Positions 7,892 to 15,953 of a DNA stretch of 64,000 bases are shown piece after piece. The notes below the pieces were generated by a model. It did no database searches, had not been told where the DNA came from, and saw only the letters and a list, made by a program, of their open reading frames with translations. The stretch lies in assembly GCA_964491265.1 (NCBI GenBank), contig CAZBFP010000002.1, positions 124,001-188,000 of the forward strand, read 5' to 3'. Each line of letters starts with the position of its first letter. Within the stretch, counting starts at the first letter, position 1. Source of the DNA: JBBAGC01 sp964491265 (GTDB taxonomy: Bacteria > Spirochaetota > UBA4802 > UBA5550). The position numbers and the translations under genes are program-made.

Positions 7892-8551
7892 TTGGAAAGT
7901 CAAAGCAGAAAAGAGTGGGAAAAAGAACAGAGGCGTAACCGAATCATTGATATAGCCCAGGAGCTGATGCTGAAAGAGGGCTATTCAGGTATAACTATTG
8001 AAGAGATTGCCCGAACTGCGGGATACAACAAGCGTACTATCTACTTATACTTTATAGATAAGGAGGATATTTTCCTTGCCGTGGTATTGCGGGGGCAGCA
8101 CATACTCAAAGAGGCGCTGCAAAAGGCTTTTTTAAAGGGGGATGACAATGCTGCCTATGAAAGGCTGGGCAGGGCCTTCTTTAACTTCTCATTTGAGCAT
8201 CCCGGTTTTTTTGCCCTCATCATGGAATATGAATCACGTGTTCATGTCTATTACGGTGACCCTGTAAACGAGGACTCCAAATCTTTCAGGACTCAGTGCC
8301 AGAATGAGTCCAATGAGTATGGCCGCATAGTTACGGATGCAATTGAGAGTGACCTCAAAGCCGGGGTTATTAAAAGTCTTCTTACTCCACGGCAGCTTAT
8401 GATTATGCTGTGGGCACAGATTTTCGGTGTGATGCAAATACTTTTGATGAGACGAAAAATGTTCCGGGAATCCTTCGGAATCTCCCATGAGGAGTTTTTT
8501 GAATACTTTTTATCTGTTATCAGAAGGGGGCTGAAAGACTCCGGGCCATAG
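7892..8551 (+). CDS. TetR/AcrR family transcriptional regulator
   Basis: A 219-residue protein with the TetR N-terminal HTH (residues about 15-60: IIDIAQELMLKEGYSGIT, then IARTAGYNKRTIYLYF, the recognition-helix signature). The C-terminal ligand domain is divergent. The likely start is TTG at 7892, preceded by CGGGGG; no upstream ATG is available in frame. It is divergent from the DUF819/decarboxylase operon and ends 5 bp before the distal tRNA-Sec repeat, so it is the last gene of the islet. It probably represses the divergent operon and itself through the palindrome at 7796. Confidence 0.9.
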   Translation: MESQSRKEWEKEQRRNRIIDIAQELMLKEGYSGITIEEIARTAGYNKRTIYLYFIDKEDIFLAVVLRGQHILKEALQKAFLKGDDNAAYERLGRAFFNFSFEHPGFFALIMEYESRVHVYYGDPVNEDSKSFRTQCQNESNEYGRIVTDAIESDLKAGVIKSLLTPRQLMIMLWAQIFGVMQILLMRRKMFRESFGISHEEFFEYFLSVIRRGLKDSGP

Positions 8552-8556
8552 TTTTC

Positions 8557-8600
8557 TTTACTGCAGCGGCAGGTTCGATTCCTGCTCCTTCCGCATTAAA
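8557..8600 (+). repeat. Direct repeat, distal attachment site (tRNA-Sec 3' fragment)
   Basis: This is the second exact copy of the 44-bp sequence at 4845-4888. No tRNA 5' half precedes it, so it is not a functional tRNA gene. The terminator at 8601-8634 follows immediately. Confidence 0.85.
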
Positions 8601-8634
8601 TTACAACAGGGGGCTTTTTAGCCCCCTGTTGTAA
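8601..8634 (+). terminator. Strong hairpin terminator, probably the original tRNA-Sec terminator
   Basis: A 15-bp perfect stem (arms 8601-8615 and 8620-8634) encloses a TTTT loop, followed by an AT-rich tract with a run of T at about 8646-8651. It directly abuts the distal tRNA-Sec repeat. It can also serve the antitoxin gene converging from the right. Confidence 0.8.
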
Positions 8635-8656
8635 TTATTATATCATTTTTTCTTTC

Positions 8657-8884
8657 TTATGCTTTTTCAAAGCGTTCCCGGACATTTTTAAAAACTTTAT
8701 CTCCCTGAACAGAAGTAACTAAACCGGAACGCAGCTCATCAAGGCGTTTCCTGGCTACAACTGACCATTTTTTATCTATCTCAGATTCAGGCTGATTAAG
8801 ACTGCGAAGCAGAGAGTCAACCATCAGTGCGCGATCCTCCACCGGGAGTAAAATCGCCTGTTCAATCAGTTCTTTTGTATTCAT
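8657..8884 (-). CDS. Addiction-module antitoxin-like protein (TIGR02574 type), orphan
   Basis: A 75-residue protein beginning MNTKELIEQAILLPVEDRA and continuing MVDSLLRSLN, the standard N-terminus of the 'putative addiction module component' family. These proteins usually precede a RelE/ParE-type toxin. No toxin reading frame is found on either side: the terminator lies 22 bp downstream of its stop and the PFL gene lies upstream. It is therefore an orphan antitoxin, either a remnant or acting in trans. It sits next to the tRNA-Sec integration site. Confidence 0.7.
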   Translation of the reverse strand: MNTKELIEQAILLPVEDRALMVDSLLRSLNQPESEIDKKWSVVARKRLDELRSGLVTSVQGDKVFKNVRERFEKA

Positions 8885-8988
8885 GCTGCTGCCTATTCTG
8901 TTCCAAATTTTTTATAAAAAGGATTACCATAATCAGTTTACCAGTTTACTTATTTTTATCAAGTAAAATTCTCAGCAAATTGGATACA

Positions 8989-10356
8989 TCAGTTCTTCAT
9001 CGACTGTATAGGTGCAGGTATTCGTCCGCCCCGTTTAACAAAGATCTCGGCCGATTTTGTGTGTACAGGTATTATTCTCGCTCTTCCAAGAAGCCCCCCC
9101 ATATTTATTTCATCTCCAACCTTTTTCCCTGGAACCGGCAGGAGCCTTACAGCGGTTGTCTTGGAGTTTATTACCCCAATACTTATTTCATCAGCAATTA
9201 TTGCTGCTATTGTTTCCGCGCTTGTATCCCCCGGTATAGCTATCATGTCAAGTCCAACGGAGCATACAGCAGTCATTGCCTCAAGTTTATCAAATGTGAG
9301 ATGCCCGTCAGCAGCCCTCTGTTCCATAGTTGTATCCTCACTTACAGGTATAAAGGCCCCTGATAGCCCCCCTACAAATGAGGAGGCAAAGGCCCCCCCT
9401 TTTTTAACAGCATCATTTAAGAGAGCCAGGGCAGCTGTTGTGCCGTGGGTACCGCAGACCTCAAGGCCCATTGCTTCAAGAATATCTGCAACACTGTCTC
9501 CGATTGCGGGTGTGGGTGCCAGTGAAAGGTCGAGTATGCCGAAAGACATGCCCAGCTCCTTTGCCACCTCTCTTCCAACAAGCTCACCCATACGGGTAAT
9601 TTTGAATGCCACCTTTTTTACTGTTTCAGCAAGTACTTCAAAGTCTGCGTCAAGAGGGAGGTCTTTTACTGCCTTATGAACTACACCCGGCCCGGATACA
9701 CCAACATTGATGGTGCAGTCACCCTCGCCAGGTCCATGGAGCGCTCCTGCCATAAAGGGATTATCCTCCGGGATATTGGCGAATACAACAAGCTTGGCAC
9801 ATCCGATTGCCTGTCTGTCTGCTGTAAGTTCAGCCGCCTTCTTTACTGCATGCCCCATCCTTAAAACAGCATCCATGTTTATGCCGGATTTAGTTGTTGC
9901 CACATTTACAGAGCTGCAGAGCCGGTCTGTTGAGGCGAGTACATGGGGGATGGAGTCTATGAATACCGACTCAAAGGGTGTAATCCCCTTGTGCACAAGG
10001 GCGGAGTATCCGCCGATAAAATCTATCCCGATCTCTCTCCCTGTTTCGTCTATTATCTGAGCTGCCTTTATAAGTTCCTCAACCCCGTAGTCCCCTGCAA
10101 GAATTAAAGATAATGGGGTGAGGGAAACGCGTTTATTTACGATTTTTACTCCATACCTTTTTGCTATTTTATCTGCAACAGGTACAATCCGGGATGCATT
10201 TTTTAGAATTTTTTCCCTGATTTTTTTTGCTGTAGAATCAATCGAGCCGGTTGTGCAGTCAAAAAGGGATATCCCTGCTGTAACTGTACGCACATCGAGA
10301 TTTTCAAGGGCGCTCATTTTTATTGTTTCAAGTATTTCCGATACATCAAAGTTCAT
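8989..10356 (-). CDS. PFL family protein (DUF711 / UPF0210)
   Basis: A 455-residue protein of the conserved DUF711 family, which shares the radical-enzyme PFL-like barrel but has no proven activity. Recognisable segments are NLDVRTVTAGISLFDCT at the N-terminus, FVGGLSGAFIPVSEDTTM and GLDMIAIPGDTSAETIAA. Length and ends are typical. It follows the ACT-domain protein by 16 bp; this two-gene order (ACT protein, then PFL protein) is strongly conserved in bacteria and suggests joint action. The role is unknown, and regulation or metabolism of amino acids has been guessed only from the ACT partner. Confidence 0.9.
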   Translation of the reverse strand: MNFDVSEILETIKMSALENLDVRTVTAGISLFDCTTGSIDSTAKKIREKILKNASRIVPVADKIAKRYGVKIVNKRVSLTPLSLILAGDYGVEELIKAAQIIDETGREIGIDFIGGYSALVHKGITPFESVFIDSIPHVLASTDRLCSSVNVATTKSGINMDAVLRMGHAVKKAAELTADRQAIGCAKLVVFANIPEDNPFMAGALHGPGEGDCTINVGVSGPGVVHKAVKDLPLDADFEVLAETVKKVAFKITRMGELVGREVAKELGMSFGILDLSLAPTPAIGDSVADILEAMGLEVCGTHGTTAALALLNDAVKKGGAFASSFVGGLSGAFIPVSEDTTMEQRAADGHLTFDKLEAMTAVCSVGLDMIAIPGDTSAETIAAIIADEISIGVINSKTTAVRLLPVPGKKVGDEINMGGLLGRARIIPVHTKSAEIFVKRGGRIPAPIQSMKN

Positions 10357-10372
10357 TATTCCATACCTGTCC

Positions 10373-10825
10373 TTAAATCCTGTTCATGGTTTTGAATATG
10401 TTTTCATGCTGAATATATATTTTCAGATTTTTCTTTTCAGCTACCTGATCCATTTCCACCTGCAGATCATCAATGGATATATTCATCCCTGCCACATTTA
10501 TTGTAAGTATAAGTGCAAAGTAGCCGCTTACGATTGCCTGGCTCATTCCCTCTATGTTGGCACTGTTCTCAGCAAGGATTCTTGTAACATCAGCCACAAT
10601 TCCGACTGAGTCCTCTCCTATTACTGAAACTACAGCCATTTCACTGGCGATCTGCTCCTTTGCTTTCAGGTTAAGGAGAACCAGCTCATCAGGCTTAACA
10701 ACATGGGAGAGTTTATCTGTTATCTTGTCAATAATAGAGCTGAGCCTGTCAGGGTGGATACTTGCTGCAAGCTCTTCATTTATTACGGCTTTTACACTGT
10801 TTTCGATTTTGTTTTTAATATCCAT
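10373..10825 (-). CDS. ACT domain-containing regulatory protein (UPF0237 type)
   Basis: A 150-residue protein. The C-terminal 90 residues form an ACT domain (VVSVIGEDSVGIVADVTRIL, then MDQVAEKKNLKIYIQHENIF), as in the short UPF0237 proteins that accompany PFL/DUF711 genes. About 60 extra residues precede it. An upstream in-frame ATG at 10867 exists, but the ATG at 10825 has AGGAAG at 7-bp spacing and is preferred. ACT domains bind small ligands, often amino acids, which suggests it senses a ligand for the downstream PFL protein. Confidence 0.85.
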   Translation of the reverse strand: MDIKNKIENSVKAVINEELAASIHPDRLSSIIDKITDKLSHVVKPDELVLLNLKAKEQIASEMAVVSVIGEDSVGIVADVTRILAENSANIEGMSQAIVSGYFALILTINVAGMNISIDDLQVEMDQVAEKKNLKIYIQHENIFKTMNRI

Positions 10826-10898
10826 AATCTGCTTCCTGAAGTATATTTTTTCAGTAATTATTCCCATAGATATTTCTTAGTGCAATAATGATGTTTTT

Positions 10899-10931
10899 AA
10901 TATCCCCGCTGCCTGCGGCGGCGGGGATATT
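10899..10931. repeat. GC-rich stem-loop upstream of ACT/PFL genes
   Basis: The arms AATATCCCCGC and GCGGGGATATT pair perfectly over 11 bp with an 11-nt GC-rich loop, inside an AT-rich region. It may be a 5' UTR structure, a terminator of an unseen transcript, or an operator. Confidence 0.5.
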
Positions 10932-11224
10932 AGAGCATTTTATTCCAGATAAAAGTTAAGGAATTAACACTGATATTTTTTAAATTTTTGTCACCGGGGG
11001 TAAGGACGTCTATAATTAATTGATAATAATAATAAAAAAAACCGGGTATTCATCACTTATTATTAATAGATCCGGTTTGAAGTTTTGAAATTCCCCGTAT
11101 GAAATTAAAGTTCTTGAAATATTCACAGAAAAAAATATTAAGTTAAATTGATGTTAGTTCAATATAATGTATTTAAGTTAAGGTAAAAGATCAGGCTCAT
11201 TGTGGAATGTCTGGGAAGCCCCCT

Positions 11225-11407
11225 TGTCTCCCAGAGGGGGCATGTAAAATGAGCTATTGAGTAAGTTGATAAATCTGCAGAGTATTGGAATTCAAATATT
11301 GCGGATAAAAGATTAAGATGTATTAAAAAAAATTGGAATAGTTAAGTAAATAAAAAAATACAATTATCAGAGTGATAATAGATAACTCGTGCCCCCTTTG
11401 GGGGACA
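11225..11407. repeat. Inverted repeat pair flanking 143 bp
   Basis: TGTCTCCCAGAGGGGGCATG at 11225-11244 matches the reverse complement of 11388-11407 (TGTCCCCCAAAGGGGGCACG) at 17 of 20 positions. Each arm is itself a small hairpin. The AT-rich interior has no ORF. It could be a small palindromic mobile unit or a decayed one. Confidence 0.4.
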
Positions 11408-11508
11408 GGGTGCAAAGAGAATAAGTATTATAAAAAAGTTTATGAATTAAAACTGAAGTGAATTGAGAAACAGACTGAGAAATAAATGATAAAGCGTGAA
11501 GGGAAATT

Positions 11509-12903
11509 ATGGCACATAATGACAGAATAAATAATCTTCTCAGGGCTATACCCCAGGTGGAGAAGCTGGCCCGGGATAGTGAAATATCATCTTTTATTGA
11601 AGATATTGGGAGGAATCAGGTAACCAGGGCTATACGTTCCGGGATTGATGAATTCAGGGAATCGATCCTTAATGGAGGTGAGGCGGACCTGGTTTTATTG
11701 AAAGATAAAATAATTAGAAGGTGTATATATAAGAGATCGGAGAAACTTCAGAGAGTGATTAATTGCACAGGTGTGATTATTCACACTAACCTGGGGAGAT
11801 CACCCCTGGGGGGTGATATTCTGGAGAGCCTTAAAGAGAACCTTGCAGGTTACTGTAATCTGGAATACCATATCCCTACTATGAAAAGGGGGAAGAGGGG
11901 GGGCTTTGCTGAAGAGCTTATCTGTGAGCTAACCGGAGGGGAGGATGCCCTTATTGTTAACAACAATGCTTCCAGTGTATTTCTTATACTAAATGAATTT
12001 GCAAAAGGGAAAGAGGCTGTTGTATCAAGAGGTGAGCTTATCCAGATCGGCGGCGGTTTTAGAATCCCCGATATTATGGATCAGAGCGGGGCCAGGCTGG
12101 TTGAAGTTGGTACTACAAATATTACAACACTTGATGATTATAAATCTGCAATTAATGAAAAGACCTCAATGATTTTTTCGGCCCATACTTCAAATTACAG
12201 AATCCAGGGCTTTACTGAATCCCCTTCACTTAAAGAACTGGCTTCAATAGCAAAGCCTCCGGTAATTTTTGTGCGCGATCTGGGGAGCGGAAATTTTATC
12301 AATGATGAAAGGACAGGGAGCGGATTTGAGCAGACAGTATTTCAGGAGCTGTCCCAGGGCCCTGACCTGTTATGTTTCAGCGGAGATAAGCTTGCAGGAG
12401 CCTGCCAGGCTGGAATTATTACAGGGCGTAAAGACCTCATTGCAGCTCTAAGAAAAAATCCCCTCATGAGAATGCTCCGTGTTGATAAGGTAACATACTA
12501 TCTGCTGCAGGAAACCCTGCTTAAGTATGTGAATGAGAAAGGGAGCAATGTTGAACTGTGGAAGACTATACTCCAGAGTGGTGATAAGGTTTCATCTAAA
12601 GTTTCGAGGCTTTTAAGAATGGCTGATGCTGAAAAGAGGAAAAAATTTCTTAAAAAAGTTTCTGTAACTGCAACTTATGGCGGGGGGACCATGCCCATGT
12701 CTGAGGTGAAAAGTTCCGGTATTGAATTTGATATCCCCGGAATGGAACCTGAAAAAATATATGAATATTTTATCTCCTGCTCCCCCCCCATCGCTGGTGC
12801 GGTGAAGAATGATAAATATGTTTTAGACCTGTACACTGTTTTTGAAAAGGATTTCAAAAGTCTTGCTGCTTCAATAAATGAGCTGCTGAGTAATAGGGGG
12901 TAG
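11509..12903 (+). CDS. selA: L-seryl-tRNA(Sec) selenium transferase
   Basis: SelA is a PLP enzyme that converts seryl-tRNA-Sec to selenocysteyl-tRNA-Sec using selenophosphate. The 464-residue length is normal. The N-terminal tRNA-binding domain includes LLRAIPQVEKLARD. The core shows INCTGVIIHTNLGRSPL, and the PLP lysine lies in FSGDKLAGACQAGIITG. The start ATG follows GAAGGGAAATT. It lies 4 bp before selB, and with tRNA-Sec at 4792 it completes the decoding set apart from selD, which is not in the window. No obvious selenoprotein gene is seen here. Confidence 0.97.
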   Translation: MAHNDRINNLLRAIPQVEKLARDSEISSFIEDIGRNQVTRAIRSGIDEFRESILNGGEADLVLLKDKIIRRCIYKRSEKLQRVINCTGVIIHTNLGRSPLGGDILESLKENLAGYCNLEYHIPTMKRGKRGGFAEELICELTGGEDALIVNNNASSVFLILNEFAKGKEAVVSRGELIQIGGGFRIPDIMDQSGARLVEVGTTNITTLDDYKSAINEKTSMIFSAHTSNYRIQGFTESPSLKELASIAKPPVIFVRDLGSGNFINDERTGSGFEQTVFQELSQGPDLLCFSGDKLAGACQAGIITGRKDLIAALRKNPLMRMLRVDKVTYYLLQETLLKYVNEKGSNVELWKTILQSGDKVSSKVSRLLRMADAEKRKKFLKKVSVTATYGGGTMPMSEVKSSGIEFDIPGMEPEKIYEYFISCSPPIAGAVKNDKYVLDLYTVFEKDFKSLAASINELLSNRG

Positions 12904-12907
12904 AGCC

Positions 12908-14737
12908 ATGTATATTGTTGGTACATCGGGACATATTGATCATGGGAAAACCTCCCTTATAAGGGCCCTCTCAGGGGTGGACTGCGACAGGCTCCCTGAG
13001 GAGAAGGAGAGGGAGATGACAATCGATATCGGCTTTGCCAGTATTGAGTATCCCAGATTTGGAACTGTGAGTATAGTTGATGTTCCGGGGCATGAGCGCT
13101 TTATCCGTAATATGGTTGCCGGCGCCTGGGGGATAGATATTGCGCTCCTTGTAGTTGCTGTTGATGACGGGTGGATGCCTCAGACAGAGGATCATTTCCG
13201 TGTACTTGAACTTCTCGGTATTGAGAGAATTATTATTGTACTTAATAAAATTGATCTTGCAGATGAAGAGATGATAGAGATGGTGCAGGAGGAAATTAAA
13301 GAGAGGCTTGAGCATACCCCATACAGCGGATCAGAGATGGTTAAGGTGTCGTCAAAAACAGGTGCAGGGATTGATGAGCTGAAAGAGGTTATTGTTGCTA
13401 ATCTGCGTAAGCTGGCAAAGGCATCTGATACTGACAGGCCTTACCTGTATATAGACAGGGTTTTTTCACCCAGGGGTGTGGGGAGTGTAATTACAGGTAC
13501 TCTGAAAAACGGGGCCTTTGTCGAAAATGAAACATTAAAAATTCTCCCCTCCGGGAAGGATGTAAAAATAAAGAAGATCGAAAGCCATCACAGGGAGATT
13601 CATGAAGGTACCCCCTCTCAGAGAACAGCCCTTAATCTTTCAGGTATTAATGCTGAGGAGGTGGAGAGGGGGCACATACTATGCAGGTCGGTATTTTTTA
13701 CTGAAAGTGATGATATTATAGCGAGGCTTAAGATTGTTCATAAGAATAAGAAGCTGAGGAATAATTCCTTTATTGAAATTCTTGCAGGTACCTACTCTGT
13801 TAAGGGTAAGCTTATACTTCTCAATGACAGTGAAGATGAGGAGGAGAGCGGTTACAGAATTGTACGGATACGCCTTGAGAGGAAATGGTTTTTCTATCCG
13901 GGTCAGGCTTTTGTTATAACAAACCCCGGGGGGTATAGAATTCTCGGAGGGGGGAAGGTTCTTATCGCGGACTTTGACGCTTCTATTCACAGAAAGGCTT
14001 TACGGAAGGAGGCTAAGTCTGTTCAGGATTTTTCTCTGGTAAATATTATTGAATTTAATATTGCGGTTACAGGGATTATAAAGAGAGCGGAAATAATGGC
14101 CTCCCTCCCTATGAGTAAAAAGGGGATTGAAAGACTTATAGAGGAAATTTTATCCAGGGGATCGGTAATCTCTATGGAGGAATACCTGGTATCTGTATCG
14201 TTCAGGGAGAGGGGATTTGGTGAAGTAAGAAAAGCGGTAGAGAATAATGTGGGTCTTAACCTTAAAGAGATATCGGATATTTCAAAAACTGAATTAGATA
14301 TATGCAGAATTATTGTGAAGACCCTTCTTGATGAGGGGGAGGTTTTTGAAAAAGAGGGGAGATATTTTTCCGGCAGCTCTGTTACTGAGGAGAATCTTTC
14401 CGACTCCAAGAGGAAGCTCCTTGATCAGGTAAAGGGTAATGGCGCAAACGGAATTGAACTTGATAAGGTTACAGAGGAGAGGGTTAAGAGGGATATTAAA
14501 GATCTAATTAAACTTGGATTTCTTGTAAGCCTTGATGGTAATATTATTTATCATCTTCAGGTTTACGAAAATTTAAAGAAAAGTATTATGGAGCTTTTCC
14601 TTACACACGACAAAATTACAGTTCCTGAGGCAAAGGATGCTGCTGACCTTTCAAGGAAGTATATACTCCCTCTTCTTAACAGGATAGAAAATGAAGGGCT
14701 TATTAAAAGGCTGGGCGATTTCAGAATAAAGGTATAA
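12908..14737 (+). CDS. selB: Selenocysteine-specific translation elongation factor
   Basis: SelB carries Sec-tRNA-Sec to ribosomes stalled at UGA by binding the SECIS hairpin in the mRNA. The 609 residues show the GTPase motifs GHIDHGKTSL (G1), DVPGHERF (G3) and NKID (G4). EF-Tu-like domains II and III follow (GVGSVITGTLKNG; PGQAFVITNPGG), and the C-terminal half holds winged-helix repeats for SECIS binding, ending at IENEGLIKRLGDFRIKV. It is operonic with selA (4-bp gap) and 6 bp ahead of coaX. Confidence 0.96.
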   Translation: MYIVGTSGHIDHGKTSLIRALSGVDCDRLPEEKEREMTIDIGFASIEYPRFGTVSIVDVPGHERFIRNMVAGAWGIDIALLVVAVDDGWMPQTEDHFRVLELLGIERIIIVLNKIDLADEEMIEMVQEEIKERLEHTPYSGSEMVKVSSKTGAGIDELKEVIVANLRKLAKASDTDRPYLYIDRVFSPRGVGSVITGTLKNGAFVENETLKILPSGKDVKIKKIESHHREIHEGTPSQRTALNLSGINAEEVERGHILCRSVFFTESDDIIARLKIVHKNKKLRNNSFIEILAGTYSVKGKLILLNDSEDEEESGYRIVRIRLERKWFFYPGQAFVITNPGGYRILGGGKVLIADFDASIHRKALRKEAKSVQDFSLVNIIEFNIAVTGIIKRAEIMASLPMSKKGIERLIEEILSRGSVISMEEYLVSVSFRERGFGEVRKAVENNVGLNLKEISDISKTELDICRIIVKTLLDEGEVFEKEGRYFSGSSVTEENLSDSKRKLLDQVKGNGANGIELDKVTEERVKRDIKDLIKLGFLVSLDGNIIYHLQVYENLKKSIMELFLTHDKITVPEAKDAADLSRKYILPLLNRIENEGLIKRLGDFRIKV

Positions 14738-14743
14738 AAAAAT

Positions 14744-15520
14744 ATGTTCCTGGGGATAGATGTGGGAAATACCAGCACAATGCTCGGTATTTATAAAATT
14801 GATTCTGTAGTTCCTGAAAAAATTTTCAGATACCGCACTGTGAAGAATGCTGACTTTTCAATGCTGGGTAATGAGATCGATTTATGCATCGCGGATTTCC
14901 CGGGCTATGAGAAGGGGGCACTTAAGGGGCTTGCATTTTCAAGTGTTGTTCCGGAAATCAACTGCGCATATCATGAGGCAGCTGAGGTGCTTTATAACCT
15001 GAAAGCCCTTGAAATAAATCACAGTTCACTCTTTTCGATAAAGATAGATTACAGGGATATAAGTCAGCTTGGTATAGACAGAATTGTTGATTCTGAGGCT
15101 GCTTTTAACGAGTATGGCAGCGGGTGTATTGTAATTGATATAGGCACAGCAGCTACCTATGATGTTCTTGACAGGGATGGGGTTTTCCGCGGCGGCCTTA
15201 TAGGTCCTGGAATAGGAACCACAATAAAGGCCCTTGCTGCTGCAGCATCGAATCTTCCGGAGATAGTCTTTGAAGAACCTGATATGCTTGTTGCAAAGGA
15301 TACTGTTAATGCTATTAAGTCGGGTTTCTACTTCGGATGGATATCTATGATTGAAGGGCTTATTGAGAGAATTCAGGAATCCTGCGGCGGGGGATTTAAG
15401 GTAATTATTACTGGGGGCTTTGCGGAAAACATTGCAGGGAGCCTGAAAGCGGATGCCATATTTGACCCTTACTTGACAATGAAGGGGATTAAATATATTT
15501 TTGACATTAACAGGGGTTGA
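14744..15520 (+). CDS. coaX: Type III pantothenate kinase
   Basis: CoaX phosphorylates pantothenate in the first step of coenzyme A synthesis and needs a monovalent cation. The 258 residues show the acetate-kinase-fold motifs FLGIDVGNTSTMLGIY, GIDRIVDSEAAF, VIDIGTAATYDVLD, GGLIGPGIGTTIKAL and ITGGFAENI, all typical of the family. The ATG lies 6 bp after selB, so it is probably cotranscribed with selA-selB, although the functions are unrelated. Confidence 0.95.
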   Translation: MFLGIDVGNTSTMLGIYKIDSVVPEKIFRYRTVKNADFSMLGNEIDLCIADFPGYEKGALKGLAFSSVVPEINCAYHEAAEVLYNLKALEINHSSLFSIKIDYRDISQLGIDRIVDSEAAFNEYGSGCIVIDIGTAATYDVLDRDGVFRGGLIGPGIGTTIKALAAAASNLPEIVFEEPDMLVAKDTVNAIKSGFYFGWISMIEGLIERIQESCGGGFKVIITGGFAENIAGSLKADAIFDPYLTMKGIKYIFDINRG

Positions 15521-15557
15521 GGTTTCACCAATATATAGATGAACAGGCGGGACTGAT

Positions 15558-15953
15558 ATGGAAAAACCATATATAGACTTCAGGTTTCTCGGGGTTAATT
15601 CTTTTTTTAAAATTCTGGAGAACTCAAAGAGCGAGTATCGGGTTTTTGAGGATGATTATTCATCTATCTTCAATGATTTCAGCGATATCCTTAATCTTGA
15701 GGATTCCATTACTTCAGGGATAATTATCCAGGATGGACAGCATCTTTTTTTTACAGAGATAGGGCTTAAAATTACAGCAACCTACAGGTCGCACTTTGTA
15801 TTTATTTTTAATCATCATCCTCTCCCAGCAGATATTGAATTTATACTGCGGAAGCTTGAGGATATAATAAACAGCACCCTTGAGGGTGTGGATATTTCCG
15901 CCATAGCTGAATCTATCAAAAATAAAAAAGCAAATGAGCCTACAATTAATTAG
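15558..15953 (+). CDS. Hypothetical protein, 131 aa
   Basis: No family recognised. The protein is acidic, with no signal peptide or membrane segment; it starts MEKPYIDFRFLGVNSFF and ends with a helical segment (IEFILRKLEDIINSTLEGVD). It starts 37 bp after coaX with a modest ribosome site (GGCGGG) and is probably the last gene of the selA-selB-coaX transcript. Its last 8 bp overlap the 3' end of the convergent cobA-hemD gene. Coding potential looks real, as codon use matches its neighbours, but the function is unknown. Confidence 0.65.
   Translation: MEKPYIDFRFLGVNSFFKILENSKSEYRVFEDDYSSIFNDFSDILNLEDSITSGIIIQDGQHLFFTEIGLKITATYRSHFVFIFNHHPLPADIEFILRKLEDIINSTLEGVDISAIAESIKNKKANEPTIN

Larger units (their letters stand above)
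4845..8600 (+). mobile_element. Small islet integrated at the 3' end of tRNA-Sec
   Basis: The segment is bounded by a 44-bp exact direct repeat of the tRNA-Sec 3' end (4845-4888 and 8557-8600), the signature of site-specific integration into a tRNA gene. The proximal copy completes the tRNA. The distal copy is followed at once by a strong terminator hairpin that the proximal copy lacks, so the distal flank is probably the original tRNA downstream region. The cargo is an S1P-lyase-like decarboxylase, a DUF819 membrane protein and a TetR regulator. No integrase is recognisable, so the element is non-autonomous or has lost it. Confidence 0.75.
10826..11508. other. 683-bp intergenic region with hairpin and inverted repeat pair
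   Basis: No credible gene is present. It holds the divergent promoters of the ACT/PFL pair and selA-selB. A hairpin with 11-bp perfect arms (10899-10909 and 10921-10931) lies 74 bp upstream of the ACT start. A near-identical inverted pair of about 20 bp lies at 11225-11244 and 11388-11407. The rest is AT-rich sequence without further structure that I can see. Confidence 0.6.

Noticed and set aside
9059..9679. A 206-codon open frame antisense to the PFL gene
   Set aside because: It is a mirror of a strongly conserved protein on the other strand, is rich in Ser/Pro runs typical of shadow frames, and has no ribosome site.
11225..11407. CRISPR-like repeats because of the recurrent CCCCCTTTGGGGG pattern
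   Set aside because: There are only two copies, in inverted orientation, with no regular spacers and no cas genes.
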